From CAWBRT01 sp963832365 (GTDB lineage: Bacteria > Acidobacteriota > Terriglobia > Terriglobales > Acidobacteriaceae), in NCBI GenBank assembly GCA_963832365.1, contig CAWHUL010000021.1:62001-126000 (forward strand): a stretch of 64,000 nt of DNA, given 5' to 3'. This document shows, piece after piece, positions 46,482 through 54,165 of this stretch. Position 1 is the first letter of the stretch; the number at the start of each line of letters is the position of its first letter. The position numbers were made by a program, and so were the translations under genes. A model generated the notes under the pieces. That model ran no database searches and was not told where the DNA came from. It worked only from the letters and a program-made list of their open reading frames with translations.

Positions 46482-47207
46482 TACGCCGAAGCCGGATGCT
46501 TCTTCTGTCCGTGTGGACAGGCGTAGACACAGAGGCCACAGACGCGCACTCCGATCGCCTTCTCGGCTTCACCCAGGCGTTCACTGCATTTGAAGACATC
46601 GAAGCGGGCACTGCGCGGCTCATCTTCGGCGAAGATGCGGCCGGTGAAAGCACCCACCGGGCAGGTGTCAACGCAGCTCGTGCATTTGCCGCAACGGCTC
46701 TCCATCGGCTGACCGGTCACAGCCAGTGGGGCGCTTCGTCAACACGGTCGCCCAACGCACGCGCGGGCCAACCTCAGGTGTAATCAGCAGGCAACTTCGG
46801 CCAATCCATCCCAGTCCGGCAAGGTGAGCTGCCAGTTTATGCGGGAACGCGGACAACAGATTCTTGGTGTCCACGATCTGGGAAGCCGGAATGGGCAGCG
46901 CCCGGTGTCCGCTGTTCTGGAGGAGGCTTGAGGTCCTGGATGTGATCGCATCGAGGCGGGCGTTTACGATGTCGTAGCCATGCTGCTTGAAGTTCAGCGC
47001 AACAATGCGGTCTTCGCGGCTGTGCGGGAGTTCGTCGATGATCGAGTCCATCACGCGAATGCCGACCGAGACCGCCAAGGGGTAAGCGGCGATCTTCTCT
47101 CCGCCCTGCTCGCGGATCATATCCCGTGCGGGAGAAAGATCCGCCACACCGACGAAATCGGCGCCTAGCTCGCGAATGAATCCATGCAAACGCTGATCGA
47201 GGGACAT
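46481..47207 (-). CDS. QueG-like 4Fe-4S double-cluster protein, frame interrupted
   Basis: The N-terminal part (from ATG 47207) includes DFVGVADLSPARDMI and the conserved HLAGLGWIGRSCLLITPEVGPRVRWA. The frame breaks near 46729 and resumes one base away with LAVTGQPMESRCGKCTSCVD, giving two [4Fe-4S] motifs (CGKCTSCVDTCP and CGLCVYACP). 727 bases is 3n+1; one extra C in a CCCC run explains it, giving ~241 residues. It resembles epoxyqueuosine reductase but lacks the long C-terminal repeats and is much shorter than QueG (~350-400), so the function may differ. Confidence 0.75.
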
Positions 47208-47299
47208 TCGAACTCCTTTTCGTAAAACTAACCCACGATCAGCTTGACGACAAGCGAGTAGTAACTTGGATCGTATTCTTCGAAATTCCGAAGATTTCT

Positions 47300-47331
47300 C
47301 TTGACCTGTCTAAAGCTATAGGGTTCAAAGT
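47300..47331 (+). promoter_or_regulatory. MerR-type operator/promoter candidate
   Basis: CTTGACCT and AGGGTTCAA form an imperfect inverted repeat around 12 bases (47300-47328), with TTGACC as a -35 hexamer. This layout, a dyad inside a lengthened spacer, is typical of promoters controlled by MerR-family regulators. The merR-like gene starts 13 bases downstream. The -10 is not obvious, so the exact start of transcription is unclear. Confidence 0.45.
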
Positions 47332-47343
47332 AGGTATCCTCCG

Positions 47344-47868
47344 ATGGTTACTGTCTCTAAACTCGCCCGGAGCTGCGGCTTGAGCCGAAGCACAATCCTG
47401 TACTACGAATCAATCGGGTTGCTCCGGCCCGCGTTGCGTTCCACGAGCAACTATCGCAACTACTCCGAGCAGGAGCTAAGCAGGCTGCGGCAGATTTGCG
47501 CGTATCGTGACGCGGGATTGAAGCTGGCCGATATTCTGGTGTTATTGGACGAGCGGTCCAACCAGGCCGCCGGGGTGCTGAAGCGACGGCTGCTTGAGCT
47601 GGACGAAGAGATAGAAGCCCTTCGCGAGCATCAGAAGTCGATTCTGCGGCTATTGCGAGCCGACGAATCGACATGGAGGATAGAAGCAATGACAAAAGAG
47701 AAGTGGGTCTCGATCATGCAGGCCGCCGGGTTCAGCGAGGAAGATATGCTCCGGTGGCACCATCAGTTTGAACAGAAAGCCCCGGCGGAGCATCAGGAAT
47801 TCCTGGAATTTCTGCACATCCCCGCCGCGGAAATCGGCTCAATACGCCAGCGGAGCGGCAAAAAATAG
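47344..47868 (+). CDS. MerR-family transcriptional regulator
   Basis: 174 residues. The N-terminal MerR helix-turn-helix and wing are clear (VSKLARSCGLSRSTILYYES, GLLRPALRSTSNYRNYSEQ), followed by LRQICAYRDAGLKLADILVLL and a long dimerisation coiled coil (~75-110). The C-terminal ~60 residues (MTKEKWVSIMQAAGFSEEDM, WHHQFEQKAPAEHQEFLEF) are a helical effector-like part resembling TipAS-type or related sensory tails. No metal-binding Cys pattern is present, so it is not a metal sensor of the classical kind. It probably controls its own promoter through the dyad just upstream. Confidence 0.88.
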   Translation: MVTVSKLARSCGLSRSTILYYESIGLLRPALRSTSNYRNYSEQELSRLRQICAYRDAGLKLADILVLLDERSNQAAGVLKRRLLELDEEIEALREHQKSILRLLRADESTWRIEAMTKEKWVSIMQAAGFSEEDMLRWHHQFEQKAPAEHQEFLEFLHIPAAEIGSIRQRSGKK

Positions 47869-47903
47869 ACCGGGTCGCCGGCAGTTCTCGATGATAAATT
47901 GAT

Positions 47904-47933
47904 GGTGCCCCACATCTTCTTAGCAGATGTGGG
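47904..47933 (-). repeat. Dispersed palindrome, short copy
   Basis: Plus-strand GGTGCCCCACATCT and AGATGTGGG around a short middle. The GGTGCCCCAC end places it on the minus strand relative to most copies. Confidence 0.6.
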
Positions 47934-48005
47934 ATTAAGACCTGGATTCGGGAACCCAGGTTTGCTACAGCGGCAAACAGGGGCACCAGGCGTAACAATT
48001 TCGAA

Positions 48006-48091
48006 GTGTCATTCTGAGCGAGCATAGCGAGCGAAGAATCTATGTATTCGATTCGTAATGCATAGATCCTTCGCTGCGCTCAGGATGGCAC
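48006..48091. repeat. Long imperfect palindrome (86 bp), GTGTCATTCTGAGC type
   Basis: The left end GTGTCATTCTGAGCG is the imperfect inverted complement of the right end CGCTCAGGATGGCAC, and the inner arms AGCGAAGAATCTATG and CATAGATCCTTCGCT also pair. The whole folds into one long hairpin. Sequences beginning TGTCATTCTGAGCGAGC are, to my recollection, frequent between genes in Acidobacteria. It may be a small non-autonomous mobile unit. It lies between convergent merR-like and pepA. Confidence 0.75.
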
Positions 48092-48165
48092 CTTGGAAAA
48101 CCGTTTTTCAACAGCCTGTGAAGCCGCGCCATTTCAAAGCCAAGATTTGAAACACTTCTCGTCTA

Positions 48166-49686
48166 TTATTTTCCATTTCCAGCGGCGAACTGCTTTGCCA
48201 GCTCGATGATCGAGCGCACGGCGATGCCGCTGGGGCCTTTGGCAATCCACGATTTACTGTCCTCGATCCAGGCGGTGCCGGCGATGTCGAGGTGAATCCA
48301 GGGAGTATCTTCCACGAATTCCTTGAGGAACATGGCGGCCGAAACCGCGCCGCCCCAGCGTCCGCCGGTGTTTTTGATGTCGGCGATGTCGGACTTGATT
48401 AGCTCCTGGTACTCGGCATCGACCGGCAAGCGCCACATCTTTTCGCCGGAGAGTTTGATGGCCTGGGCGAACTGATCGAAGAACTTTTCGTCATTGCAAA
48501 AGATGCCGGCGTTGACGTAGCCCAGGGCGACGACGCAGGCACCGGTGAGCGTGGCTGCATCGAGCAGGTGGGTAGCGCCCAGTTGGCGCGCGTAGTGCAG
48601 GCCATCGGCAAGCACAAGGCGTCCTTCGGCATCGGTGTTGATGATCTCGATCGACTTGCCGCTCATGGCGAACTGCACGTCGCCGGGCTTTTGCGCCTTG
48701 CCGCTGGGCATGTTCTCGGAGGCGCAGACGATGCCTATGACGCGCACGTTGGGTTTGAGCAGGGCAATGGCGCGCATGGCACCGATCATGGCGGCGCCGC
48801 CAGCCATGTCGTACTTCATTTTTTCCATGCCATCGGCCGGCTTGATGCTGATGCCGCCGGTATCGAAGGTAATGCCCTTGCCGACGAGGCCGAGCACGGG
48901 GGCCGCCGGCGCGCCCTTCGGTTCGTAACGCATGACGATGAGCCGGGGCTCCTCGTCGGAGCCCTGGGCCACGCTCCAGAACGCGCCCATCTTCAGTTCT
49001 TTGATCTTGTCGGGACCGTAGACTTCGCAGGGTAGTCCGACTTCTTCACACATCTTTTTGGCGCGGTCGGCTAGGATGGTGGGCGTCATGCGGTTGCCGG
49101 GTTCGTTCACCAGGTCGCGGGTAAAGTTCTGGGACTCGGCGACAATGCGCCCTTCTTCGACGGCGCGCTCCAGCGGGGGGAGATTAGTCCCGCCGCCCAG
49201 CAGAATCGTGAACTCCTGCACCTTCTGATCTTTGCGGTCGCTACGGTAATAGTCAGGATCGAAGTCAGCGACGTAGGCGCCTTCCACCATGCGTCGCTTG
49301 ACCGGTTCGGGGATCGCGGCCTCGGCGCTCCCCTGGTCAGGGGCCAGGAGGGCGAAACTCTTGATGTTCTTGCCTTTAAGGAAGCGTACAGCGGTTCCGG
49401 CGAGCTTGCGCATCTCAGATGTGGCAAAGTTTTTGGCCTTGCCGCCGCCAACGAACAGGATGCGCTTTGCCTTGAGCCCTTGCGGCCTGTGGAGCAGCAG
49501 GGTCTCGGATGTCTTGCCGGTGATTTCCTTGGAGGAGATCAAATCCAGCGCTATCTGGCGGATGGCGCTGTCGCTGGTTTGCAGCTCCGGTTGTGAATTC
49601 TGCTTGTCGCCGTGGTCAAGAACGCCGACGATGAGACACTCGGTTTCCAGTTGGGAGGGAGACTGCGTGGAAAGAATGGTCTTCAT
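48166..49686 (-). CDS. pepA: Leucyl aminopeptidase (M17)
   Basis: 506 residues, the normal size. A cytoplasmic hexameric two-metal aminopeptidase that removes N-terminal Leu and other residues; some family members also bind DNA. The catalytic domain holds the family signature NTDAEGRLVLADGL, with metal ligands also in GKGITFDTGGISIKP and KYDMAGGAAM. The N-terminal ~170 residues are the M17 N-domain. It starts at ATG 49686. Note the acidic regions and absence of a signal peptide. Confidence 0.96.
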   Translation of the reverse strand: MKTILSTQSPSQLETECLIVGVLDHGDKQNSQPELQTSDSAIRQIALDLISSKEITGKTSETLLLHRPQGLKAKRILFVGGGKAKNFATSEMRKLAGTAVRFLKGKNIKSFALLAPDQGSAEAAIPEPVKRRMVEGAYVADFDPDYYRSDRKDQKVQEFTILLGGGTNLPPLERAVEEGRIVAESQNFTRDLVNEPGNRMTPTILADRAKKMCEEVGLPCEVYGPDKIKELKMGAFWSVAQGSDEEPRLIVMRYEPKGAPAAPVLGLVGKGITFDTGGISIKPADGMEKMKYDMAGGAAMIGAMRAIALLKPNVRVIGIVCASENMPSGKAQKPGDVQFAMSGKSIEIINTDAEGRLVLADGLHYARQLGATHLLDAATLTGACVVALGYVNAGIFCNDEKFFDQFAQAIKLSGEKMWRLPVDAEYQELIKSDIADIKNTGGRWGGAVSAAMFLKEFVEDTPWIHLDIAGTAWIEDSKSWIAKGPSGIAVRSIIELAKQFAAGNGK

Positions 49687-49747
49687 TGCTTCCTTGTTGC
49701 TTCCTTTCTTTCAAACATTTCCGGCGGAGCCTTGCGTGAATCCGAGT

Positions 49748-50275
49748 TTAGCTTTTTCTGCTGCGGGCTACCGCCTCGCGCGCTTCGCGATCGGCATCGC
49801 GGCGGCGTTCGGTTTCGCGCTTATCCCAGAGTTGTTTGCCGCGCGCGACCGCGATTTCAACTTTAACGCGCCCGTTCTTGAGATACATGCGCGTTGGAAT
49901 CAGGGTCAGGCCTTTTTGCAGGGCTTTGCTTGAGAGTTTCAAAATTTCGTTCTTATGGGCCAGCAACTTTCTGCTACGCAGGGGTTCGTGGTTGGAGATG
50001 TTTCCGTGAGCGTAGGGACCAATATGCGCATTAATCAGGAACAACTCTTCATCTTTCACGAGAGCATAGGCGTCTTTCAGGTTGGCCTGACCCGCGCGCA
50101 CCGACTTCACTTCGGTTCCTTGCAGCACGATGCCGGTTTCAAGGCGATCTTCCAGAAAGTAGTTGTGCCACGCGGCCCGGTTGCTGGTGGCATCGCGTTC
50201 GCCTGCGGCAACGGGGTCGCGACGGACGTTCTTGGGCTTCTCCGGCCGGGTTTGGTGTGGGGAATGACGGGCCAT
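49748..50275 (-). CDS. smpB: SsrA-binding protein SmpB
   Basis: 175 residues from ATG 50275; the frame is open further left but sequence before it is not family-like. SmpB binds tmRNA and brings it to stalled ribosomes. Hallmarks: NRAAWHNYFLEDRLETGIVLQGTEVKS (the beta-barrel start), GNISNHEPLRSRKLLAHKNE, and the basic C-terminal tail KQLWDKRETERRRDADRE that occupies the decoding centre. Residues 1-30 are a variable basic extension. The tmRNA gene itself is not in view. Confidence 0.96.
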   Translation of the reverse strand: MARHSPHQTRPEKPKNVRRDPVAAGERDATSNRAAWHNYFLEDRLETGIVLQGTEVKSVRAGQANLKDAYALVKDEELFLINAHIGPYAHGNISNHEPLRSRKLLAHKNEILKLSSKALQKGLTLIPTRMYLKNGRVKVEIAVARGKQLWDKRETERRRDADREAREAVARSRKS

Positions 50276-50469
50276 TATCCAGTGCCGTTTCAAGATCATA
50301 CGCAGCCGCTCGCAAAGCGCGCGACACGAGGGCCGAAGTTCGTATGCTAGCACAGACGAAGAACTTAACCGTGAGCTGCTATAATTTGTATGTTCCAGAA
50401 GTCGTGGCCTGTCTGCGACCGGGCAGGCCGTTCTGAAGACCGCACGACGCGAGCAAGCTAAGGAGTGGG

Positions 50470-53010
50470 ATGAGACGCCTGAAGCGCGTTGGGATGGTTT
50501 TGCTGCTCGCCATCCTGACAGCAGTGCCCGCCGCCACAAAGGAAAAAGACAAAGCCAAATCACTGTTTCTAAAAGGGCAGGACTCAGAGGTCCGCCAGAA
50601 TTTCGAAGCAGCTTACAACTTTTATAAGCAAGCCTACGAGCTCAAGCCCAAGGAAATAAGCTATCGTCTCGCCTACCAGCGTACGAAGTTCCTGGCGGCG
50701 GCGGCCCATGTGCATCGGGGCCAGTTGTTCCGCGATGAAGGCAAGCTTGAAGATGCCCTGGCCGAGTTCCAGGTGGCCAGAATGATAGATGCCGCCGATC
50801 CCATTGTCGACCAGGAGATCCGGCGAACCCAGGCTTTGATAGAGAAACGAAGCCGGGAGCCCGGCAAGCCCCCGCCGGCGCCCGCGAACATGAGCCCTAT
50901 GGCGGCGCAAGCTGCCGGTCCGGTCGAGCTGGCGCCAATCTCCAACCTGCCGATCACTCTGAAACTGAGCGAGGACGCCAAGGTAATTTATGAAACCATA
51001 GGCAAACTGGCGGGCATCAACGTGTTGTTTGATCCCGATTACACCTCGCGACGAATACGGATCGAACTGAATAACGTCACTCTTTACGAGGCGTTGCAAA
51101 TTGTAGCTCTGCAGTCGAAGACTTTCTGGCGGGCGGTGACGCCGAATACCATCTTTATCGCTGCTGACACAAAGAACAAACGCACCGAGATCGAGCAGCA
51201 GGTCATTCGCACTTTCTATCTTTCCAACTGGAGTACCCCCACCGACATCCAGGATGCAACCAACACGCTGCGTACCCTGCTGGAGCTGCCGCGCGTGCAG
51301 CAGTTGCAGAGTTCCGGCGCGATTGTCGTACGCGGTACGCCATCCCAGATCGCGTTGGCGGAAAGGATTCTGAACGACATCGACAAGGCGAAGTCGGAAG
51401 TCGTGGTCGAAGTGGCGATCATGAACGTATCCCGGGACAAGCTGCGCCAGCTTGGCATTCAGATGCCGTTCAGCACCACCGCAAATCCCACGATTACTTT
51501 GCAGAGTACCAATCCAACGAGTTCCTCAAGCACCAGCGTCACCACAGGTTCGGGCAACACGGCCACCGGCACGACGACTGGCACGAGTGGCAGCGGGCTG
51601 ACTCTCAACGACCTGGCAAATCTTAACGCGCGCAATTTCGCCATCAGCATTCCTTCTACCAGCGTGCAATTTCTGCTGAACGACAGCAAGACAAAGGTCA
51701 TCCAGCAGCCGCAAATCCGCGCCGTGGATGGCCAGAAGGCAACGCTCAAGATTGGCCAGCGCGTGCCGGTGGCGACCGGATCGTTTCAGCCCGGCATCGG
51801 TGGAGTCGGTGTCAATCCGCTGGTCAATACGCAGTTCAATTACATCGATGTCGGCGTCAACGTCGACATGACCCCGCATATTCATGCCAACCGCGAAGTG
51901 AGCATGAAGATTCTGTTCGAGATTTCCTCGGTAGTGAGTTTCCAGAACATCGGCGGCATCAATCAGCCGGTGATCGGACAGGACCGCATCGAGCACGAGA
52001 TCCGGCTGCGCGAGGGCGAGGTGAACCTGATCGGCGGGTTGATAGAAGATTCAAGGACCAGTGCTATGAGCGGACTTCCGTGGCTCTCGCAGATTCCCGT
52101 CCTTAAGTATTTCTTTGGCCAGAGCCAGACTGAACGCATCCAGAACGAAATCCTTTTCGTGCTGACGCCGCACATCGTCCGCTCGCTCGAGGTGACGGAA
52201 TTCAATACGCGGTCCGTCAACATAGGAACAGCGAACGCGATTGAGATTCAGCGCATCCAGCCGGTAGCGGTGTCGGCCTCCACTCCCATGCATCCCGCGT
52301 CTGGAACCGCGCAGCCCGCATCCGCCCCTGCCCCTGGAACGGCGCAACCCGCACCCGCGCAGCCCGCACTCGCGCAACCTGCGCCTGGAATGGCGCAGCC
52401 TGCTCCACGAAGCGGGTCGACACCTCCGGTTGGCGGCAGCGTGCCAGTCCAGTCTCCGTCGGGCAATGTGCAGACGCCGGTGGGCGGTGTGCGGCCTCAA
52501 GCGGCAGCTCCCGCTCCGGCACAACAGGCTCTTGCCGCCTCTCCCCCAAAGGCCGGCATGCCCTCCGCCGCGCAAAGGATGGGACAGATGGGAGCGGGAC
52601 CGGTGATCAGCTTTGAGCCGGCAACGATCAACCAAAAGGTCGGAAGCACCTTTGCCATCAATGTGATGCTCAGCGGCGCCCAGAACATCTCATCGGTCCC
52701 GGTGCAGGTGATTTATGACTCGAGCATGCTGCAACTGGTCAACGTCTCCAACGGTGATTTACTGAGCAAGGATGGCCAAGCCGTGGCGCTGGTTCACCGG
52801 GAGGACACGAAGGCCGGCACGATCCAGATGACGGCTTCGCGTCCACCATCCACCCCCGGTGTCTCGGGGAATGGGAGTGTTTTCACCCTGACCTTCCTGG
52901 CCGTGAAATCCGGGCAGGCGACATTGAGTATCAATCGGGCGGTGCTGCGCGACGCCGCCATGCAATCGCAAAACGCCGCCGGATCGCAGGCAATTATCAG
53001 CATTCAATGA
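50470..53010 (+). CDS. Type II/IV-pilus-type secretin with C-terminal cohesin-like domain
   Basis: 846 residues. Order: signal peptide (VGMVLLLAILTAVPAATK), TPR-like helices (~30-130), secretin N-domain of the STN type (~157-235; LPITLKLSEDAKVIYETIGK), further N-domains (PTDIQDATNTLRTLLELP), a Ser/Thr-rich insert, the secretin pore domain (~385-575; LLNDSKTKVIQQPQIRAVDG, GEVNLIGGLIEDS, EILFVLTPHIVRS), an Ala/Pro/Gln linker (~595-690) and a cohesin-like beta-domain (~700-846; SFEPATINQKVGSTFAINVML). It forms the outer-membrane channel. The two pseudopilin genes next to it suggest a type II secretion or pilus system. Confidence 0.88.
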   Translation: MRRLKRVGMVLLLAILTAVPAATKEKDKAKSLFLKGQDSEVRQNFEAAYNFYKQAYELKPKEISYRLAYQRTKFLAAAAHVHRGQLFRDEGKLEDALAEFQVARMIDAADPIVDQEIRRTQALIEKRSREPGKPPPAPANMSPMAAQAAGPVELAPISNLPITLKLSEDAKVIYETIGKLAGINVLFDPDYTSRRIRIELNNVTLYEALQIVALQSKTFWRAVTPNTIFIAADTKNKRTEIEQQVIRTFYLSNWSTPTDIQDATNTLRTLLELPRVQQLQSSGAIVVRGTPSQIALAERILNDIDKAKSEVVVEVAIMNVSRDKLRQLGIQMPFSTTANPTITLQSTNPTSSSSTSVTTGSGNTATGTTTGTSGSGLTLNDLANLNARNFAISIPSTSVQFLLNDSKTKVIQQPQIRAVDGQKATLKIGQRVPVATGSFQPGIGGVGVNPLVNTQFNYIDVGVNVDMTPHIHANREVSMKILFEISSVVSFQNIGGINQPVIGQDRIEHEIRLREGEVNLIGGLIEDSRTSAMSGLPWLSQIPVLKYFFGQSQTERIQNEILFVLTPHIVRSLEVTEFNTRSVNIGTANAIEIQRIQPVAVSASTPMHPASGTAQPASAPAPGTAQPAPAQPALAQPAPGMAQPAPRSGSTPPVGGSVPVQSPSGNVQTPVGGVRPQAAAPAPAQQALAASPPKAGMPSAAQRMGQMGAGPVISFEPATINQKVGSTFAINVMLSGAQNISSVPVQVIYDSSMLQLVNVSNGDLLSKDGQAVALVHREDTKAGTIQMTASRPPSTPGVSGNGSVFTLTFLAVKSGQATLSINRAVLRDAAMQSQNAAGSQAIISIQ

Positions 53011-53084
53011 GAGGCTGGGTGGAGCCCTATTCGCCGTGAAGCAGAGCAGGAAGCCGAATTGATGAACCGCTACAATAGGGAGCT

Positions 53085-53552
53085 GTGAGTATTTGCCGAA
53101 AATCCGGTAGCAGGGTTCGCGGTGTCACGCTCGTAGAGTTGATCGTTGCGATTGCTCTCATCTCTCTGCTGGCCGGGGCTGCAATTCCCGTGGTTCGCAC
53201 GGCCATCAAGCGCGAGCGGGAGCGTGAGTTGCGAACGCGCCTGTGGGAGATGCGCGACGCCATCGATCGTTATAAGGACGCCGCCGACCGTGGCGCTTTT
53301 CAGATCAAGCTGGACAGCCAGGGTTATCCGCCTGACCTGGAGACACTGACCAAGGGCGTGGACGTGAAGGGGAAGAAGATACGCTTCCTGCGTCGTATCC
53401 CCGTCGATCCGATGACGAAAACCACCGACTGGGGTTTGCGGTCGATGCAGGACAGTCCGGAATCGACCTCGTGGGGTGGACAAAGCGTCTTCGATGTTTA
53501 TTCGAAGTCAACCGACACCGCTCTTGACGGTACTAAGTACCAGGATTGGTGA
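53085..53552 (+). CDS. Type II secretion pseudopilin, GspG-like
   Basis: 155 residues from GTG 53085. Type III signal/prepilin peptide with Gly at -1 and methylated-type residue: SRVRGVTLVELIVAIALISLL, followed by the long hydrophobic helix. The second half has GspG-like ELRTRLWEMRDAIDRYKDAA and a Pro-rich YPPDLETLTKG segment. GspG is the major pseudopilin that pushes cargo through the secretin. Here Val replaces the usual Phe at +1. The stop overlaps the start of the next, related gene. Confidence 0.85.
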   Translation: MSICRKSGSRVRGVTLVELIVAIALISLLAGAAIPVVRTAIKRERERELRTRLWEMRDAIDRYKDAADRGAFQIKLDSQGYPPDLETLTKGVDVKGKKIRFLRRIPVDPMTKTTDWGLRSMQDSPESTSWGGQSVFDVYSKSTDTALDGTKYQDW

Positions 53553-54058
53553 TGATCTTCAGGCGTAAATCCGGAAACGTGTCCGGCTGCGATTCCGCAC
53601 CGTTGAAGCATGCAGAGCCGTGTATGCTCCAACCCGCGCAGCCATGGCGCGTTCCAATTCCCCTGCGTTGCCGCAAGAAGCTGGGGTTCACTCTCATCGA
53701 ATTGATGATCGTGATCTCCATCATGATTATCCTGATGGGGATCGCCGTGCCGCTCTATCAGCAATCGTTGATTCGCGCCCGTGAATCCGTGCTGCGGGAA
53801 GACCTTTACACGCTGCGCAATGCCATCGACCAGTACACGCTGGATAAGCAGAAGGCGCCGCAGACGCTGGCGGATCTCACACAGGCCGGTTACATCAAAT
53901 CGCTCCCCAGGGATCCTTTCACCAACTCACGCGATACCTGGACGACCGAGATGGAAGACTCCATGCGCAGCCTCGACCAGACGCAGCCCGGGATAGCCGA
54001 TGTGCACAGCGGCTCGGACAGGACCAGCGGCGACGGCACTGCCTACAATACCTGGTGA
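53552..54058 (+). CDS. Type II secretion pseudopilin, GspG-like, second copy
   Basis: 168 residues if it starts at ATG 53552, overlapping the previous stop (TGATG); another start at ATG 53624 would give a shorter leader of ~21 residues before the cleavage site, more usual for prepilins. The signal KKLGFTLIELMIVISIMIIL is canonical: Gly-Phe cleavage and Glu at +5. The rest (LREDLYTLRNAIDQYTLDKQ, APQTLADLTQAGYIKSLPRD) matches the GspG mature domain. The tandem pair with the first pseudopilin suggests a duplicated major subunit. Confidence 0.86.
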   Translation: MIFRRKSGNVSGCDSAPLKHAEPCMLQPAQPWRVPIPLRCRKKLGFTLIELMIVISIMIILMGIAVPLYQQSLIRARESVLREDLYTLRNAIDQYTLDKQKAPQTLADLTQAGYIKSLPRDPFTNSRDTWTTEMEDSMRSLDQTQPGIADVHSGSDRTSGDGTAYNTW

Positions 54059-54165
54059 CGTTCTGTTACCCCGACACGCGCAACTGCCGCGCGGCGTTCG
54101 CACCACCGCATTTGCCTTTGCTGACTCTGCAGAATTAATATTCTTTCCGCCGACAGAGGCGATAT

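Noticed and set aside
52290..52420. GC-rich tandem-like repeats
   Set aside because: They encode the Ala/Pro/Gln linker of the secretin; the repetition is in the protein, with the frame kept.
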